NCBI RefSeq assembly: GCF_001428745.1
Contig: NZ_LMIO01000003.1
Span: forward strand, 496,001-560,000
Reading direction: 5' to 3'
Source of the DNA: Leifsonia sp. Root227
Lineage (GTDB): Bacteria > Actinomycetota > Actinomycetes > Actinomycetales > Microbacteriaceae
Length of the DNA: 64,000 nucleotides
Below, one piece after another: positions 42,355-50,940 of the stretch. Within the stretch, counting starts at the first letter, position 1. Every line of letters begins with the position of its first letter. The position numbers and the translations under genes were made by a program. The notes under the pieces were generated by a model that was not told the origin of the DNA, did not search any database, and saw only the letters and a list, made by a program, of their open reading frames with translations.

Positions 42355-43386
42355 ATGGAACTTCGCACTCTCGGAAACAGCGGCACGATCGTGTCGGAAT
42401 TCGCCCTCGGAACGATGACGTTCGGCGCAGAAGCCGACGAACAGACCTCCCACCTCCTCATCGACACCTATCTGGATGCCGGCGGCAACTTCATCGACAC
42501 GGCCGACGTCTACAGCGCGGGCACCTCGGAGACGATCATCGGCCGCTGGCTGGCGCAGAACCCCGGCCGCCGCGGCGAGGTCGTCATCGCCACCAAGGGC
42601 CGCTTCCCGATGGGAGAGGGGCCCAACGACATCGGCCTGTCCCGCACCCATCTCCGCGCGGCCCTCGACGCATCCCTCTCCCGGCTCGGCGTCGACCACA
42701 TCGACCTCTACCAGATGCACGCGTGGGATGCGCTGACCCCGCTCGAGGAGACGCTCGGCTTCCTCGACCAGGCGGTCCGCGACGGCAAGATCTCGTACTA
42801 CGGCTTCTCCAACTACCTCGGCTGGCAGCTCACCAAGGCGGTCCAGCTCGCTCGCGCCAACGGCTGGGCAGCGCCGGTCACGCTGCAGCCGCAGTACAAC
42901 CTGCTGGTGCGCGGCATCGAGCACGAGGTGGTTCCCGCAGCACTGGATGCGCGCATCGGCCTGCTGCCGTGGTCGCCGCTCGCGGGCGGCTGGCTGAGCG
43001 GCAAGTACACCCGCGATCAGAACCCCACCGGAGCCACCCGCCTCGGCGAAGACCCGAAGCGTGGCATGGAGGCGTGGGACAAGCGCAACGCAGACCCTCG
43101 CACCTGGGAGGTCATCGACGCGGTCGCCGCCGTCGCGAAGGAGACAGGCGCGTCCGCCTCTCAGGTCGCGCTCGCCTGGCTGGCCGACCGCCCTGCGGTC
43201 ACGTCCGTGATCCTCGGCGCGCGCACCGTCGACCAGCTCACCGACAACCTCGCCGCTTCGGACCTCACCCTCACAGACGCCCAGGTCGCCACCCTCACCG
43301 ACGTGAGCGCTCCACGCACCGACGACTACCCGTACGGCGCGCCCGCCATCGCCCAGCGCCACCGCAAGCTCGAGGGCGGCCGGTGA
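42355..43386 (+). CDS. aldo/keto reductase (YajO/potassium-channel-beta-like group)
   Basis: AKR of 343 residues with FIDTADVYSAGTSE (Asp, Tyr), VIATKGRF (Lys), LYQMHAWD (His) and VILGARTVDQLTDNL for NADPH. TAGCGT is exactly 6 nt before the ATG. It is likely a detoxifying aldehyde reductase. A C-rich tract and a palindromic array separate it from the MFS gene. Confidence 0.9.
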   Translation: MELRTLGNSGTIVSEFALGTMTFGAEADEQTSHLLIDTYLDAGGNFIDTADVYSAGTSETIIGRWLAQNPGRRGEVVIATKGRFPMGEGPNDIGLSRTHLRAALDASLSRLGVDHIDLYQMHAWDALTPLEETLGFLDQAVRDGKISYYGFSNYLGWQLTKAVQLARANGWAAPVTLQPQYNLLVRGIEHEVVPAALDARIGLLPWSPLAGGWLSGKYTRDQNPTGATRLGEDPKRGMEAWDKRNADPRTWEVIDAVAAVAKETGASASQVALAWLADRPAVTSVILGARTVDQLTDNLAASDLTLTDAQVATLTDVSAPRTDDYPYGAPAIAQRHRKLEGGR

Positions 43387-43449
43387 CCCCAGCCCACCCC
43401 GCGCGCTCCACCCACCCTCACCGCACCCACCTTCACCCCACCCCGACCG

Positions 43450-43540
43450 TCCGGAAGGAGAATCGGCCGCCGCGCGCCGCTTTCTCCTTCCGAACGGAGC
43501 CGCCGGCGGCGTGTCGTGCGGGTTCTCCTTCCGAATCGAG
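43450..43540. repeat. palindromic repeat array, three units (second locus)
   Basis: TCCGGAAGGAGAA (43450-43462), TTCTCCTTCCGAACGGAG (43482-43499) and TTCTCCTTCCGAATCGAG (43523-43540); the last two are 41 bp apart. The spacer (GCCGCCGCGCGCCGC, GCCGGCGGCGTGTCG) is like that at 10.7 kb. The last unit ends 9 nt before the MFS start codon, so it may affect that gene's translation. Confidence 0.75.
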
Positions 43541-43549
43541 CGACTCAGC

Positions 43550-44974
43550 ATGAACGAGCGCAGGCAGCTCGCCCTGACCCTGCTGGTCGCCGGCACCTTC
43601 TTCATGGAGAACCTGGACGGCACGATCCTGGCGACCGCAGCGCCGACCATCGGGCGGGCGTACGGCATCGACTCTGCGACGGTCGGCGTGGCGATCACCG
43701 CATACCTCGTGACCCTCGCCGTCCTCATCCCGATCTCGGGCTGGCTGACCCAGCGGCTGGGCGCACGCGTCGTGTTAACCGGCGCGATCGCCGTGTTCAC
43801 CGTCGCATCCGTGCTGTGCGCGGCGAGCTCGGATCTTGTGCAGCTCACCGCGATGCGCGTGCTGCAGGGCGCAGGCGGGGCGATGATGGTGCCCGTCGGG
43901 CGGCTCGCCGTGCTCAGGGTCACCGAGAAGAAGGACCTGGTGCGCGCCATCGCGTGGCTGACCTGGCCGGCCCTCGCCGCTCCGATCGTCGCCCCGTTGG
44001 TCGGCGGGCTCCTCGTCACCTTCGCGAGCTGGCAGTGGATCTTCCTGCTCAACGTGCCGCTCGGCGTCGTCGCCTTCATCGCCGCCATCCGGCTCACCCC
44101 GCGCGAGACCGAACGACAGCGGGTGCCGCTCGACTGGGCGGGCTTCGCGCTGACGTTCACCGGCGTCGGCGGCGTCGTCGTCTTCGGCGCCCTGCTGGCG
44201 GACCCGGCCGCGCCCGCTGTCGCGACCATCGCCGCAGGCGTCGCGGGTGGGCTGCTGACGGGGTGGGCCGTCCTGCACTTGTTGCGGACAGCGCATCCCC
44301 TGCTGGATCTGCGGGCGTTCCGGATCGAGACGTTCCGGGTCACGCACGCGGGAGGGTCGCTGTTCCGGCTGACCATCTCGGCGGTGCCATTCCTGCTGCC
44401 GCTGTTCTTCCAGGATGCGCTCGGCTGGTCGCCCGTTCAGGCCGGCGCCATCGTCCTGACCCTGTTCGTCGGCAACCTCGTCATCAAACCGGCGACCACC
44501 CCGATGCTCGTACGGTGGGGGTTCAAGCGCGTGCTCATCGTGTCGACGGCGGGCGCCGTGCTCAGCATGCTGCTCTCGGCGTTCATCGCTCCGCTGACGC
44601 CGATCGCCCTCGTCGTCACGCTGCTCGTGTTCAGCGGCATGACCCGCTCCACCGGCTTCACCGCGTACAACACGATCGCCTTCGCCGATGTGCCCTCCGC
44701 CGAGATGACCGCGGCCAACACGCTCGCGTCGACGGTGCAGCAGATCGCCGCGGGGCTCGGCGTGGCCGTCGGAGCCGTCGCGCTGCGATTCGGCGAACCA
44801 CTCGCCCGGCTGACCGGTCTGCAGGAGCCGGCAGGGGCATACCGGGTAGCGTTCGTGATCATCGCACTGCTGGCCCTCGGCTCCGTCGTCGAGGCCGTGC
44901 GGTTGTCACCGGGGGCGGGAGACAACATCCGGCCCGCCCGCCGCGGGGTCAGCGCGCCTTCGGCACCACGGTGA
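43550..44974 (+). CDS. MFS transporter, DHA2/EmrB drug-efflux type
   Basis: Proton-driven exporter of 474 residues with fourteen predicted helices. MFMENLDGTILATAAPTI-type motif D1 (here FMENLDGTILATAAP) and QGAGGAMMVPVGRL (motif C region) are those of the DHA2 family. No ribosome binding site is obvious (CGACTCAGC before the ATG). The 3' end overlaps the convergent FMN-reductase gene by 26 bp. Likely multidrug or antibiotic export; the substrate is unknown. Confidence 0.9.
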   Translation: MNERRQLALTLLVAGTFFMENLDGTILATAAPTIGRAYGIDSATVGVAITAYLVTLAVLIPISGWLTQRLGARVVLTGAIAVFTVASVLCAASSDLVQLTAMRVLQGAGGAMMVPVGRLAVLRVTEKKDLVRAIAWLTWPALAAPIVAPLVGGLLVTFASWQWIFLLNVPLGVVAFIAAIRLTPRETERQRVPLDWAGFALTFTGVGGVVVFGALLADPAAPAVATIAAGVAGGLLTGWAVLHLLRTAHPLLDLRAFRIETFRVTHAGGSLFRLTISAVPFLLPLFFQDALGWSPVQAGAIVLTLFVGNLVIKPATTPMLVRWGFKRVLIVSTAGAVLSMLLSAFIAPLTPIALVVTLLVFSGMTRSTGFTAYNTIAFADVPSAEMTAANTLASTVQQIAAGLGVAVGAVALRFGEPLARLTGLQEPAGAYRVAFVIIALLALGSVVEAVRLSPGAGDNIRPARRGVSAPSAPR

Positions 44975-45542
44975 GGACGCGCTCGATGTACTCGAAGAAC
45001 GCGTCCATGTAGCTCTTCAGAAACGCCTCGGTTCCTGGATCGGTGACGGTCCCGTCCTCGGCGATCAGGCCGGGCCGCAGCGTGATGTACGCCTCGGGCG
45101 CGTTCATCTGCGGCGCCTGCAGGAAGCTCAGCACGCTGCGCAACTGCTGCTGCGCCACGGCGGTTCCGATCGCTCCGGGGGATGCGCCGATCACCGCCGT
45201 CGCCTTCCGCGCGATCACGTTCTCGCCGTGCGGGCGGCTCGCCCAGTCGATCGCGTTCTTCAACGCACCGGGGATGGACCTGTTGTACTCCGGCGTCACG
45301 AACAGCAGGGCGTCCTGGGCGGCGATCGTCGCCTTGAAGTCGAGCACCACCTGCGGGAAGTGACCGTCGAGATCCCTGTTGTAGAGGGGCAGTTCGCCGA
45401 TCGGGATCTCGGTGAACGTCAGATCCGCCGGAGCGAGGGCGATCAGCGCCTTGGCCAGCAGTCTGTTGATCGAGTGCGTCGAGAGACTGCCCACGAAATA
45501 GCCGACCCGATACGGCGGCGTGAGCTCGTTGATGGTTGCCAT
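44949..45542 (-). CDS. NADPH-dependent FMN reductase/quinone reductase
   Basis: Flavodoxin-like reductase of 197 residues: FVGSLSTHSINRLLAKAL (FMN phosphate loop), IPIGELPLYNRDLD, and TPEYNRSIPGALKNAIDW, which is the signature of azo/chromate/quinone reductases of the YieF/ArsH neighbourhood. ATG 45542 has GATGCT 6 nt upstream. It may serve the LLM monooxygenases of the window or detoxify quinones. Confidence 0.88.
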   Translation of the reverse strand: MATINELTPPYRVGYFVGSLSTHSINRLLAKALIALAPADLTFTEIPIGELPLYNRDLDGHFPQVVLDFKATIAAQDALLFVTPEYNRSIPGALKNAIDWASRPHGENVIARKATAVIGASPGAIGTAVAQQQLRSVLSFLQAPQMNAPEAYITLRPGLIAEDGTVTDPGTEAFLKSYMDAFFEYIERVLTVVPKAR

Positions 45543-45686
45543 GTGCCCAGCATCCACCCGTCCTCTGCCGTCTGTCGAGGACCACGGCGAACCGAAATAG
45601 GGCATCTTCCCGATGTCCGCGCTCTGCCTTAGAGACGAGAGTCGAACCACCGAGAAAGAGACGACAGCAGACAGGGGAAGACGACG

Positions 45687-46064
45687 ATGCTGCTCGAAGA
45701 GTATGTGGCAGACAGGGTGCGGGCGTCCGAGACGGCGGCGCATATCAGAGAGCTGGAACTGCTGCGCGTGATCCGCGCGGCAGACGACGGACAGGACGGC
45801 GATGGGGCGAAGGCCACGCGGCGTTCCGACGCCCCCGGCGAGGCCAGGGAGACGGGCTGGTCGGCCCGTCGCAACGCGGCGCGCGCACGAAAGGCGGAAC
45901 GGGTTGAGGCCAGAGCGGCACGGCCGTCCGCCATCCCGGCCGTGCCCCGGAGCAGCACGCAGCAGCCCGGCTCGACGCAGTCCAGCACGACGCAGCCCAG
46001 CACGACGCAGCCGGACGCCGTACCCCGCCAGACGGAGCGCGAACTCCAGCACCTCGCCCGGTGA
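45687..46064 (+). CDS. small charged hypothetical protein upstream of the LuxR regulator
   Basis: Protein of 125 residues, not recognised. An N-terminal helix (MLLEEYVADRVRASETAAHIRELELLRVIRAA, residues 1-32) is followed by an Arg/Ala-rich part and a low-complexity tail (STTQPSTTQP). Good RBS (GGGGAAG). The TGA stop overlaps the GTG of the regulator gene, which suggests it is real and translationally coupled to it. It may be a small partner of that regulator (inference). Confidence 0.6.
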   Translation: MLLEEYVADRVRASETAAHIRELELLRVIRAADDGQDGDGAKATRRSDAPGEARETGWSARRNAARARKAERVEARAARPSAIPAVPRSSTQQPGSTQSSTTQPSTTQPDAVPRQTERELQHLAR

Positions 46065-49000
46065 CCAGCGCCGCCCTTCCCACCCCGCAATCCGCCGCCC
46101 GCGAACGCCCGTCGGCGACCCCTCCGAATGTCGGTGGTCGATGGCAAGATCAGTTCATGCGATCACCGGCGTCGAGCGCTTCGTTGATCGGACGGGAGTC
46201 CGATCTCGCTGCGCTGCACGACGAGCTGGCCGCAGTCGCCGACGGGCAGCCGCGGGCGGTCGTCGTGGGCGGCGAAGCCGGGATCGGCAAGTCGCGGCTG
46301 ATCGCAGAGTTCCTCGCCGACGCTGCCTCGACGGCCACGGTGCTCACCGGTCGCAGCGTCGACCTGGGCACCGACGGCGCTCCATACGCCCCGTTCACCG
46401 CGATCCTCCGCCAACTGGTCGACGCGATCGGGCTGGATGCGGTCCTCTCCGCCGCGGGACAGGGTGCAGGGGTGTTGTCCGTGCTGCTTCCCGAGCTCGC
46501 CTCGACGGACGCCGTGCCAGCGCGCACCGGCGCCGAGCGACTGTACGAGCTCGTCACCGTCCTGTTCGAGAACGTGTCGGCCGCGCATCCACTGGTCGTC
46601 GCCGTCGAGGACATCCACTGGGCAGACATCGCCACCCTGGAGCTGATTCGGTTCGTCATCCGCATGATGGAGCGCGGGCGGTTCCTGCTGCTGCTCAGCT
46701 ATCGCAGCGACGAAGTCCTGCGCGGCCACCCGCTGCGTTCCTACCTCCCCGAGCTCGATCGCACCCGGCGCGCCACCCGCTGGGAACTCGGACGGCTGAG
46801 CCGTGCACAGGTGGCAACCCAGGCGGAGCAGATCCTCGGCTGCGCACCGGATGCTGCGACGGTCGACAAGGTCTACCAACTCAGCGAGGGGGTGCCGTTC
46901 TTCGTCGAGGAGCTCATCGGCATCGAACACCTCGGCACGGGGGAGGACCTGCCAGAGACGCTCCGCGACCTCCTCCTCGCCCGCTACGAACGGCTCAGCG
47001 AGCCGGCGCAGCGACTCCTCCGGCTGCTTTCCGCCGGTGGCGTGTGCGTCGAGCACGACCTGCTGGCTGCGGTGTTCGACGGAACGGCCGACGACCTGGA
47101 TGCGGCCGCCCGCGAGGCCGTCGTCGCGCACGTTCTCGCCGCGGACACCACCGAGTACTCGTTCCGGCACGCGCTGGTCAGGGAGGCGGTGCACGCCGAC
47201 CTGCTTCCGGGGGAGCGCACGCGATTCCACACCAGGTACGCGGTCGCCATCGAGGAGGCCGGCGGCTCGGCCAGCCAGATCTCGTATCACTGGATGGCGG
47301 CTCACGACCTCCGGAGGGCGTTCATCGCTTCGCTCGAAGCGATGGAGGAGTCCCGGCTCTCCTACGCGTACAGCGCTGCGGCCGCGATGGGCGACAGGGC
47401 GCTCGAGCTGTGGGATCGGGTCGACGGCGCGGAGGAGCTCGCGGGGCGCAGCCGCACGGAACTCCTGTCCCGCACCGCGTCGGCGCTGCGCAACGCCGGA
47501 GACAGCGAGCGCGCCCTCGCGCTCGTCAACGTCGCGCTCGACGACGCGGACGGCCTGAGCCCAGACCGGCACGCGCGGCTGCTGCGCGACAAGGCGCAGT
47601 ACCTCGCCAACCTCAGCAGGCCGGGGTCGGTCGACCTGCTACAGCGGGCTCTCGCCATCGCTCCGCACGACCCCGGCGACGGCCTGCGCGCGCAGCTCCT
47701 CGCCGAGGTCGCCGGCCGGCTGATGCTGGAGGCCCGCTATGACGAGGCGATCCGCACCTCGACCCTGTCGATCACGGAGGCCGCCGACGAGGCGAGCGCC
47801 CGGCGTTCTGTGGCGCACACCATCCGGGGAACCGTGCTCGTCAACGACGGCTCCATCGAGGAAGGGCTGGCCGACCTCGACACCGCCCGCGTGCTGGCAG
47901 GGACGGACAGCGGACCGCTCCTGCGCAACGCGGTCAACGCCTCCGACGTGATGAACCTGCTCGGCCGCTTCGACGACGCCGTGCGCATCGCCCAGGCCGG
48001 CGTCGAGCAGGCGAAGCTCCGCGGCGTCGAACGCACCTCTGGCGTGATGCTGGCCTCGAACACGGTCGAACCGCTCCTCGCCCTCGGCAAGCTCGACCTC
48101 GCAGAAAACATGCTCGACCCCGCTCTCGAACTCGACCCGCCGCCCGGGTTCCGCGTGCACCTGCAGCGCATGAAGCTCTGGCTCACGCTCTGGCGCGGCG
48201 ACACTCAGCGCGCGGAAGACCTGCTGCGCCGCTGGCGGAAAGGGATGCTGGTCCAGGCCGAGATCGAGATGCAGTCCCGCCTCGGATTCGCCCGCGTCGC
48301 CGCCGAGATCGAGGTCGCACGCGGAGACGCGGCGGCCGCGTGGCGCGACGCCAGCGTCGTGCTCTCGGACGCACGCCGCTCCATCCCCGCATACGACCTG
48401 CCGCTGCTCGCGGCGGCGGCCCGTGCCCTCTCGGAGCTCGGCGCGAGCGAAGGGGCCACAGCTCCCGGTGGTGTGCCGGATAGCGGTGCCGGCGGCGTCC
48501 CCGGCATCGGTCCTGGCATCGGTCCTGGCACCGGTCCTGGCGGTGTCGCCAGCGACGGCCCCGCGGTCGTCGACGCTCCGTCTGCGGCGCGAGCGCTGCT
48601 CGCCGTCCTCGCCGAACTCAGTACCTGGCCCACCTTCCCTGTGTGGGCGCCGCTCATCGAGGCGGAGCTCGCCGGAGTGCTCGGCCAGCTGCCGGCGCAG
48701 GTCGTCGCGGCGTGGGAGCACGCGGTCGATGCCGCACGCGGTGCAGGCGCCCCGGCGCATCTCCGCCCGTACACCCTGCTCCGGCTGGCGCAGGCGAACG
48801 CCGTCGCGGGGAATCGAGCGGCGGCGGAGCACGCGGCCGCCGGGGCACGGCAGCTCGCCGACGCTCTCGGGTTCGGCCTGCTGGTGGATGCGGCGGATCA
48901 CCTCGTCGCCTCCGCCGTTCCCGCCAGACACGTCACCGCGAGGGGAGCCGAACCGGTGCTCACCGACAGGGAGACCCAGGTGCTCGCCCTCATCGAGCAG

Positions 49001-49150
49001 GGCCTCAGCAACAAGCAGATCGGCGAACGCCTCTACATCAGCGCCAAGACCGCCAGTGTGCACGTGTCCAGCATCCTCCGGAAGGTCGGAGCCTCGTCAC
49101 GCACGGAAGCCGTCTATCGCGCGGCGAGGGCGGGCGCTGGGCGGCGCTGA
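46061..49150 (+). CDS. large ATP-binding LuxR-family regulator (MalT-like)
   Basis: LAL-type regulator of about 1029 residues. AAA/STAND ATPase with Walker A GGEAGIGKS (residues 70-78) and Walker B LVVAVEDIHWAD; a long TPR-like sensor part; a Gly/Pro linker with tandem GIGP units; and a C-terminal LuxR helix-turn-helix (LTDRETQVLALIEQGLSNKQI). It should switch genes on after ATP and ligand binding. Start GTG 46061 overlaps the preceding gene (GTGA); ATG 46157, closer to LIGRESDL, is the alternative. Target genes are not evident. Confidence 0.9.
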   Translation: MTSAALPTPQSAARERPSATPPNVGGRWQDQFMRSPASSASLIGRESDLAALHDELAAVADGQPRAVVVGGEAGIGKSRLIAEFLADAASTATVLTGRSVDLGTDGAPYAPFTAILRQLVDAIGLDAVLSAAGQGAGVLSVLLPELASTDAVPARTGAERLYELVTVLFENVSAAHPLVVAVEDIHWADIATLELIRFVIRMMERGRFLLLLSYRSDEVLRGHPLRSYLPELDRTRRATRWELGRLSRAQVATQAEQILGCAPDAATVDKVYQLSEGVPFFVEELIGIEHLGTGEDLPETLRDLLLARYERLSEPAQRLLRLLSAGGVCVEHDLLAAVFDGTADDLDAAAREAVVAHVLAADTTEYSFRHALVREAVHADLLPGERTRFHTRYAVAIEEAGGSASQISYHWMAAHDLRRAFIASLEAMEESRLSYAYSAAAAMGDRALELWDRVDGAEELAGRSRTELLSRTASALRNAGDSERALALVNVALDDADGLSPDRHARLLRDKAQYLANLSRPGSVDLLQRALAIAPHDPGDGLRAQLLAEVAGRLMLEARYDEAIRTSTLSITEAADEASARRSVAHTIRGTVLVNDGSIEEGLADLDTARVLAGTDSGPLLRNAVNASDVMNLLGRFDDAVRIAQAGVEQAKLRGVERTSGVMLASNTVEPLLALGKLDLAENMLDPALELDPPPGFRVHLQRMKLWLTLWRGDTQRAEDLLRRWRKGMLVQAEIEMQSRLGFARVAAEIEVARGDAAAAWRDASVVLSDARRSIPAYDLPLLAAAARALSELGASEGATAPGGVPDSGAGGVPGIGPGIGPGTGPGGVASDGPAVVDAPSAARALLAVLAELSTWPTFPVWAPLIEAELAGVLGQLPAQVVAAWEHAVDAARGAGAPAHLRPYTLLRLAQANAVAGNRAAAEHAAAGARQLADALGFGLLVDAADHLVASAVPARHVTARGAEPVLTDRETQVLALIEQGLSNKQIGERLYISAKTASVHVSSILRKVGASSRTEAVYRAARAGAGRR

Positions 49151-49250
49151 CGCGTTGCGGTGCGGTGGCGATGACGTGCGTTGCGGGCGTGGGGCACCCG
49201 GTTTGCAGAGGGTGCTCGCGCCGAAGGATGTGCACCACGCGGTGAGCGTC

Positions 49251-49300
49251 GCGCCCTAGCTGTCGACGGCGCCCTAGCTGTCGTCGCGCCCTAGCTGTCG
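49251..49300. repeat. three copies of GCGCCCTAGCTGTCG at the dksA-like gene stop
   Basis: Copies begin at 49251, 49269 and 49286 (period 17-18). The last contains the stop codon of the minus-strand DksA-like gene; the others lie downstream of it. Confidence 0.8.
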
Positions 49301-49815
49301 ACGACCAGGGCGCAGCCGATGCACAGCTCGGCTGTCGGGCGAGCCCGCAGCCGGTCGACGCCGATCGGTGAGCCGCACCGGGTGCACGAGCCGAACGTTC
49401 CGAGCCTCACCCGGTCGAGGGCCGCATCCACCGCCGTGATGTCGTCGCTGGTCTCTCCGCGCAGCGCCTGCAACCGGCTCCACTCGGACGAGAGCGTCGG
49501 CCCCTCCGGGTCGTGCTCGTCGTCCGCGGTCGCGTCGGAGCGGGCCGACAGCACGATGCCGAGTGATTCGGCGAGGCGTTCCGCCTCCGCCTGATCGCCG
49601 CGTCGTCGCTCACGCAGCAGGTCGACCAACTCGTCGATCTGCTCGCGGCTCAGATCGCCGGGCGCCGAGACCACTGCGCCAACCGAGCCGGTCGCGCCCC
49701 CCGAGCCGGCCGAGCCATGGCGGTGTCCGTGGCGGCCGTGGTCCGGCGCATCCATGTCCTGCCCCCGCAGTCGCTGTTCGTTCACGTTCGTCGTCGTTTC
49801 ATCCATTCGCATCAT
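49291..49815 (-). CDS. TraR/DksA-family zinc finger protein
   Basis: Protein of 174 residues. A disordered His/Gly-rich N-terminus (about 1-55) precedes a coiled-coil region (about 55-130) and the C-terminal C4 zinc finger CTRCGSPIG...CIGC. The fold is that of DksA/TraR, which bind the RNA polymerase secondary channel; actinobacterial relatives include CarD-independent DksA-like proteins of unclear role. ATG 49815 follows GGGGG. Divergent from a small unknown gene. Confidence 0.85.
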   Translation of the reverse strand: MMRMDETTTNVNEQRLRGQDMDAPDHGRHGHRHGSAGSGGATGSVGAVVSAPGDLSREQIDELVDLLRERRRGDQAEAERLAESLGIVLSARSDATADDEHDPEGPTLSSEWSRLQALRGETSDDITAVDAALDRVRLGTFGSCTRCGSPIGVDRLRARPTAELCIGCALVVDS

Positions 49816-49902
49816 TGCGCCCCCATCACGCGGTTCGATCGAGGACAGGGTACGCCTCGACTGCCGGAAAATCGGGATGCGGCGCTCGCGTACTCTCGAA
49901 AG

Positions 49903-50193
49903 ATGCCATCGTTCCGCGTCATCGTCGCTGTCGGTCTCCTCCGCCCCGGCGTCCAGCCGGCTGCCGTCGTCCCCGCTGCCGCAGACGCGGTGGCCGAGCT
50001 CACCCTGGTCGAAGCGAGCAGCCTCGATGTGGTCTCCCGCGAGGCTCGAGTGACGGTGCGGTTCATGGCGGACGACGTCGACCAGGCGATCCCGATCGCT
50101 GAGCACGCGGTGGACCGCATCCACAGCCTCGCCGATACGGGGCCGTGGCGCCTCACCGAGCGCGTCGGCGGTCGCTGGTTCCGGCGCGCCTGA
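49903..50193 (+). CDS. hypothetical protein, 96 residues
   Basis: Small protein of alternating beta and alpha pattern (FRVIVAVGLLRPG, ARVTVRFMADDVDQAIPIAEHAVDRI), perhaps a ferredoxin-like fold; I do not recognise a family. TACTCT lies exactly 6 nt before the ATG, which supports a leaderless gene. Divergent from the DksA-like gene. Confidence 0.65.
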   Translation: MPSFRVIVAVGLLRPGVQPAAVVPAAADAVAELTLVEASSLDVVSREARVTVRFMADDVDQAIPIAEHAVDRIHSLADTGPWRLTERVGGRWFRRA

Positions 50194-50266
50194 CGGTTGA
50201 CGGCACCGGCGCGGCGCCAGGTCCCGCCGAGCTGGGCCACGCAGCGCCAGGCCGCGTCGAGCCGTG

Positions 50267-50755
50267 TCAGGCCGCTTCGGCCAGCGCGCCCTCGATGAGG
50301 CCGACGATCGCCGGGTCGTCCGGCTCGACGGTCGGGCGGAAGCGGTGCACCTCGCCGTTCGGGAGGACGACGAACTTCTCGAAGTTCCACTTGACCTTGC
50401 CGGCCTTGCCCGCCGCATCCGGGGTCTTCGTCAGCTCGGTGTACAGCGGGTGCTGCGACTTGCCGTTGACCTTGATCTTCTCCATCATCGGGAACGTGAC
50501 GCCCCAGGTGGTCGAGCAGTATTCCTTGATCGCGTCCGTCGTGGACAGCTCCTGCAGGAACTGGTTGCTCGGGAAGCCGATGACCGTGAAACCGCGGTCG
50601 CCGTAGGTCTTCTGCAGCGCTTCGAGCTTCTCGTACTGCGGCGCGAGGCCGCAACGGGATGCGACGTTCACGATCAGGACGACCTGACCGTCGTACGCCG
50701 CGAGAGACGTGGATTCACCGTCGATGGTGGTGAGGGGGATGTCAGTGAGACTCAT
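50267..50755 (-). CDS. glutathione peroxidase-like thiol peroxidase
   Basis: Peroxidase of 162 residues of the GPx family with peroxidatic Cys35 (NVASRCGLAPQY), the Gln of FPSNQF and the Trp of WNFEKF, and a second Cys in EYCSTTWGVTFP that can resolve a disulfide. Actinobacteria lack glutathione, so it probably uses thioredoxin. TAAGCT lies exactly 6 nt before the ATG. A palindromic repeat array lies 80 bp upstream. Confidence 0.93.
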   Translation of the reverse strand: MSLTDIPLTTIDGESTSLAAYDGQVVLIVNVASRCGLAPQYEKLEALQKTYGDRGFTVIGFPSNQFLQELSTTDAIKEYCSTTWGVTFPMMEKIKVNGKSQHPLYTELTKTPDAAGKAGKVKWNFEKFVVLPNGEVHRFRPTVEPDDPAIVGLIEGALAEAA

Positions 50756-50836
50756 GATGCGAGCTTATGCACGCATACCGTTCGCACGAAGCGCGTTCGG
50801 TGAATCCGAAGCGTGAATTCAGGTTCGTATCCGGAC

Positions 50837-50933
50837 CTCCGCCCAGACGGAGAACCCAGACGACACGCCGTCGCGTTCTCCGTCGAGAAGGAGAAACGGT
50901 CGCTCGCGCGCCCGATCTCCTTCGGAACGGAGG
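50837..50933. repeat. palindromic repeat array, three units (third locus)
   Basis: CTCCGCCCAGACGGAGAAC (50837-50855), GTTCTCCGTCGAGAAGGAGA (50875-50894) and ATCTCCTTCGGAACGGAGG (50915-50933). The CTCC cores are 41 and 39 bp apart, as at the 10.7-kb locus. It lies downstream of a sulfurtransferase gene and upstream of the peroxidase gene. Confidence 0.8.
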
Positions 50934-50940
50934 GCCAGGA

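Noticed and set aside
43387..43449. C-rich tract as a G-quadruplex or gene
   Set aside because: CACCC-rich but without regular C-runs; no coding evidence; probably only compositional.
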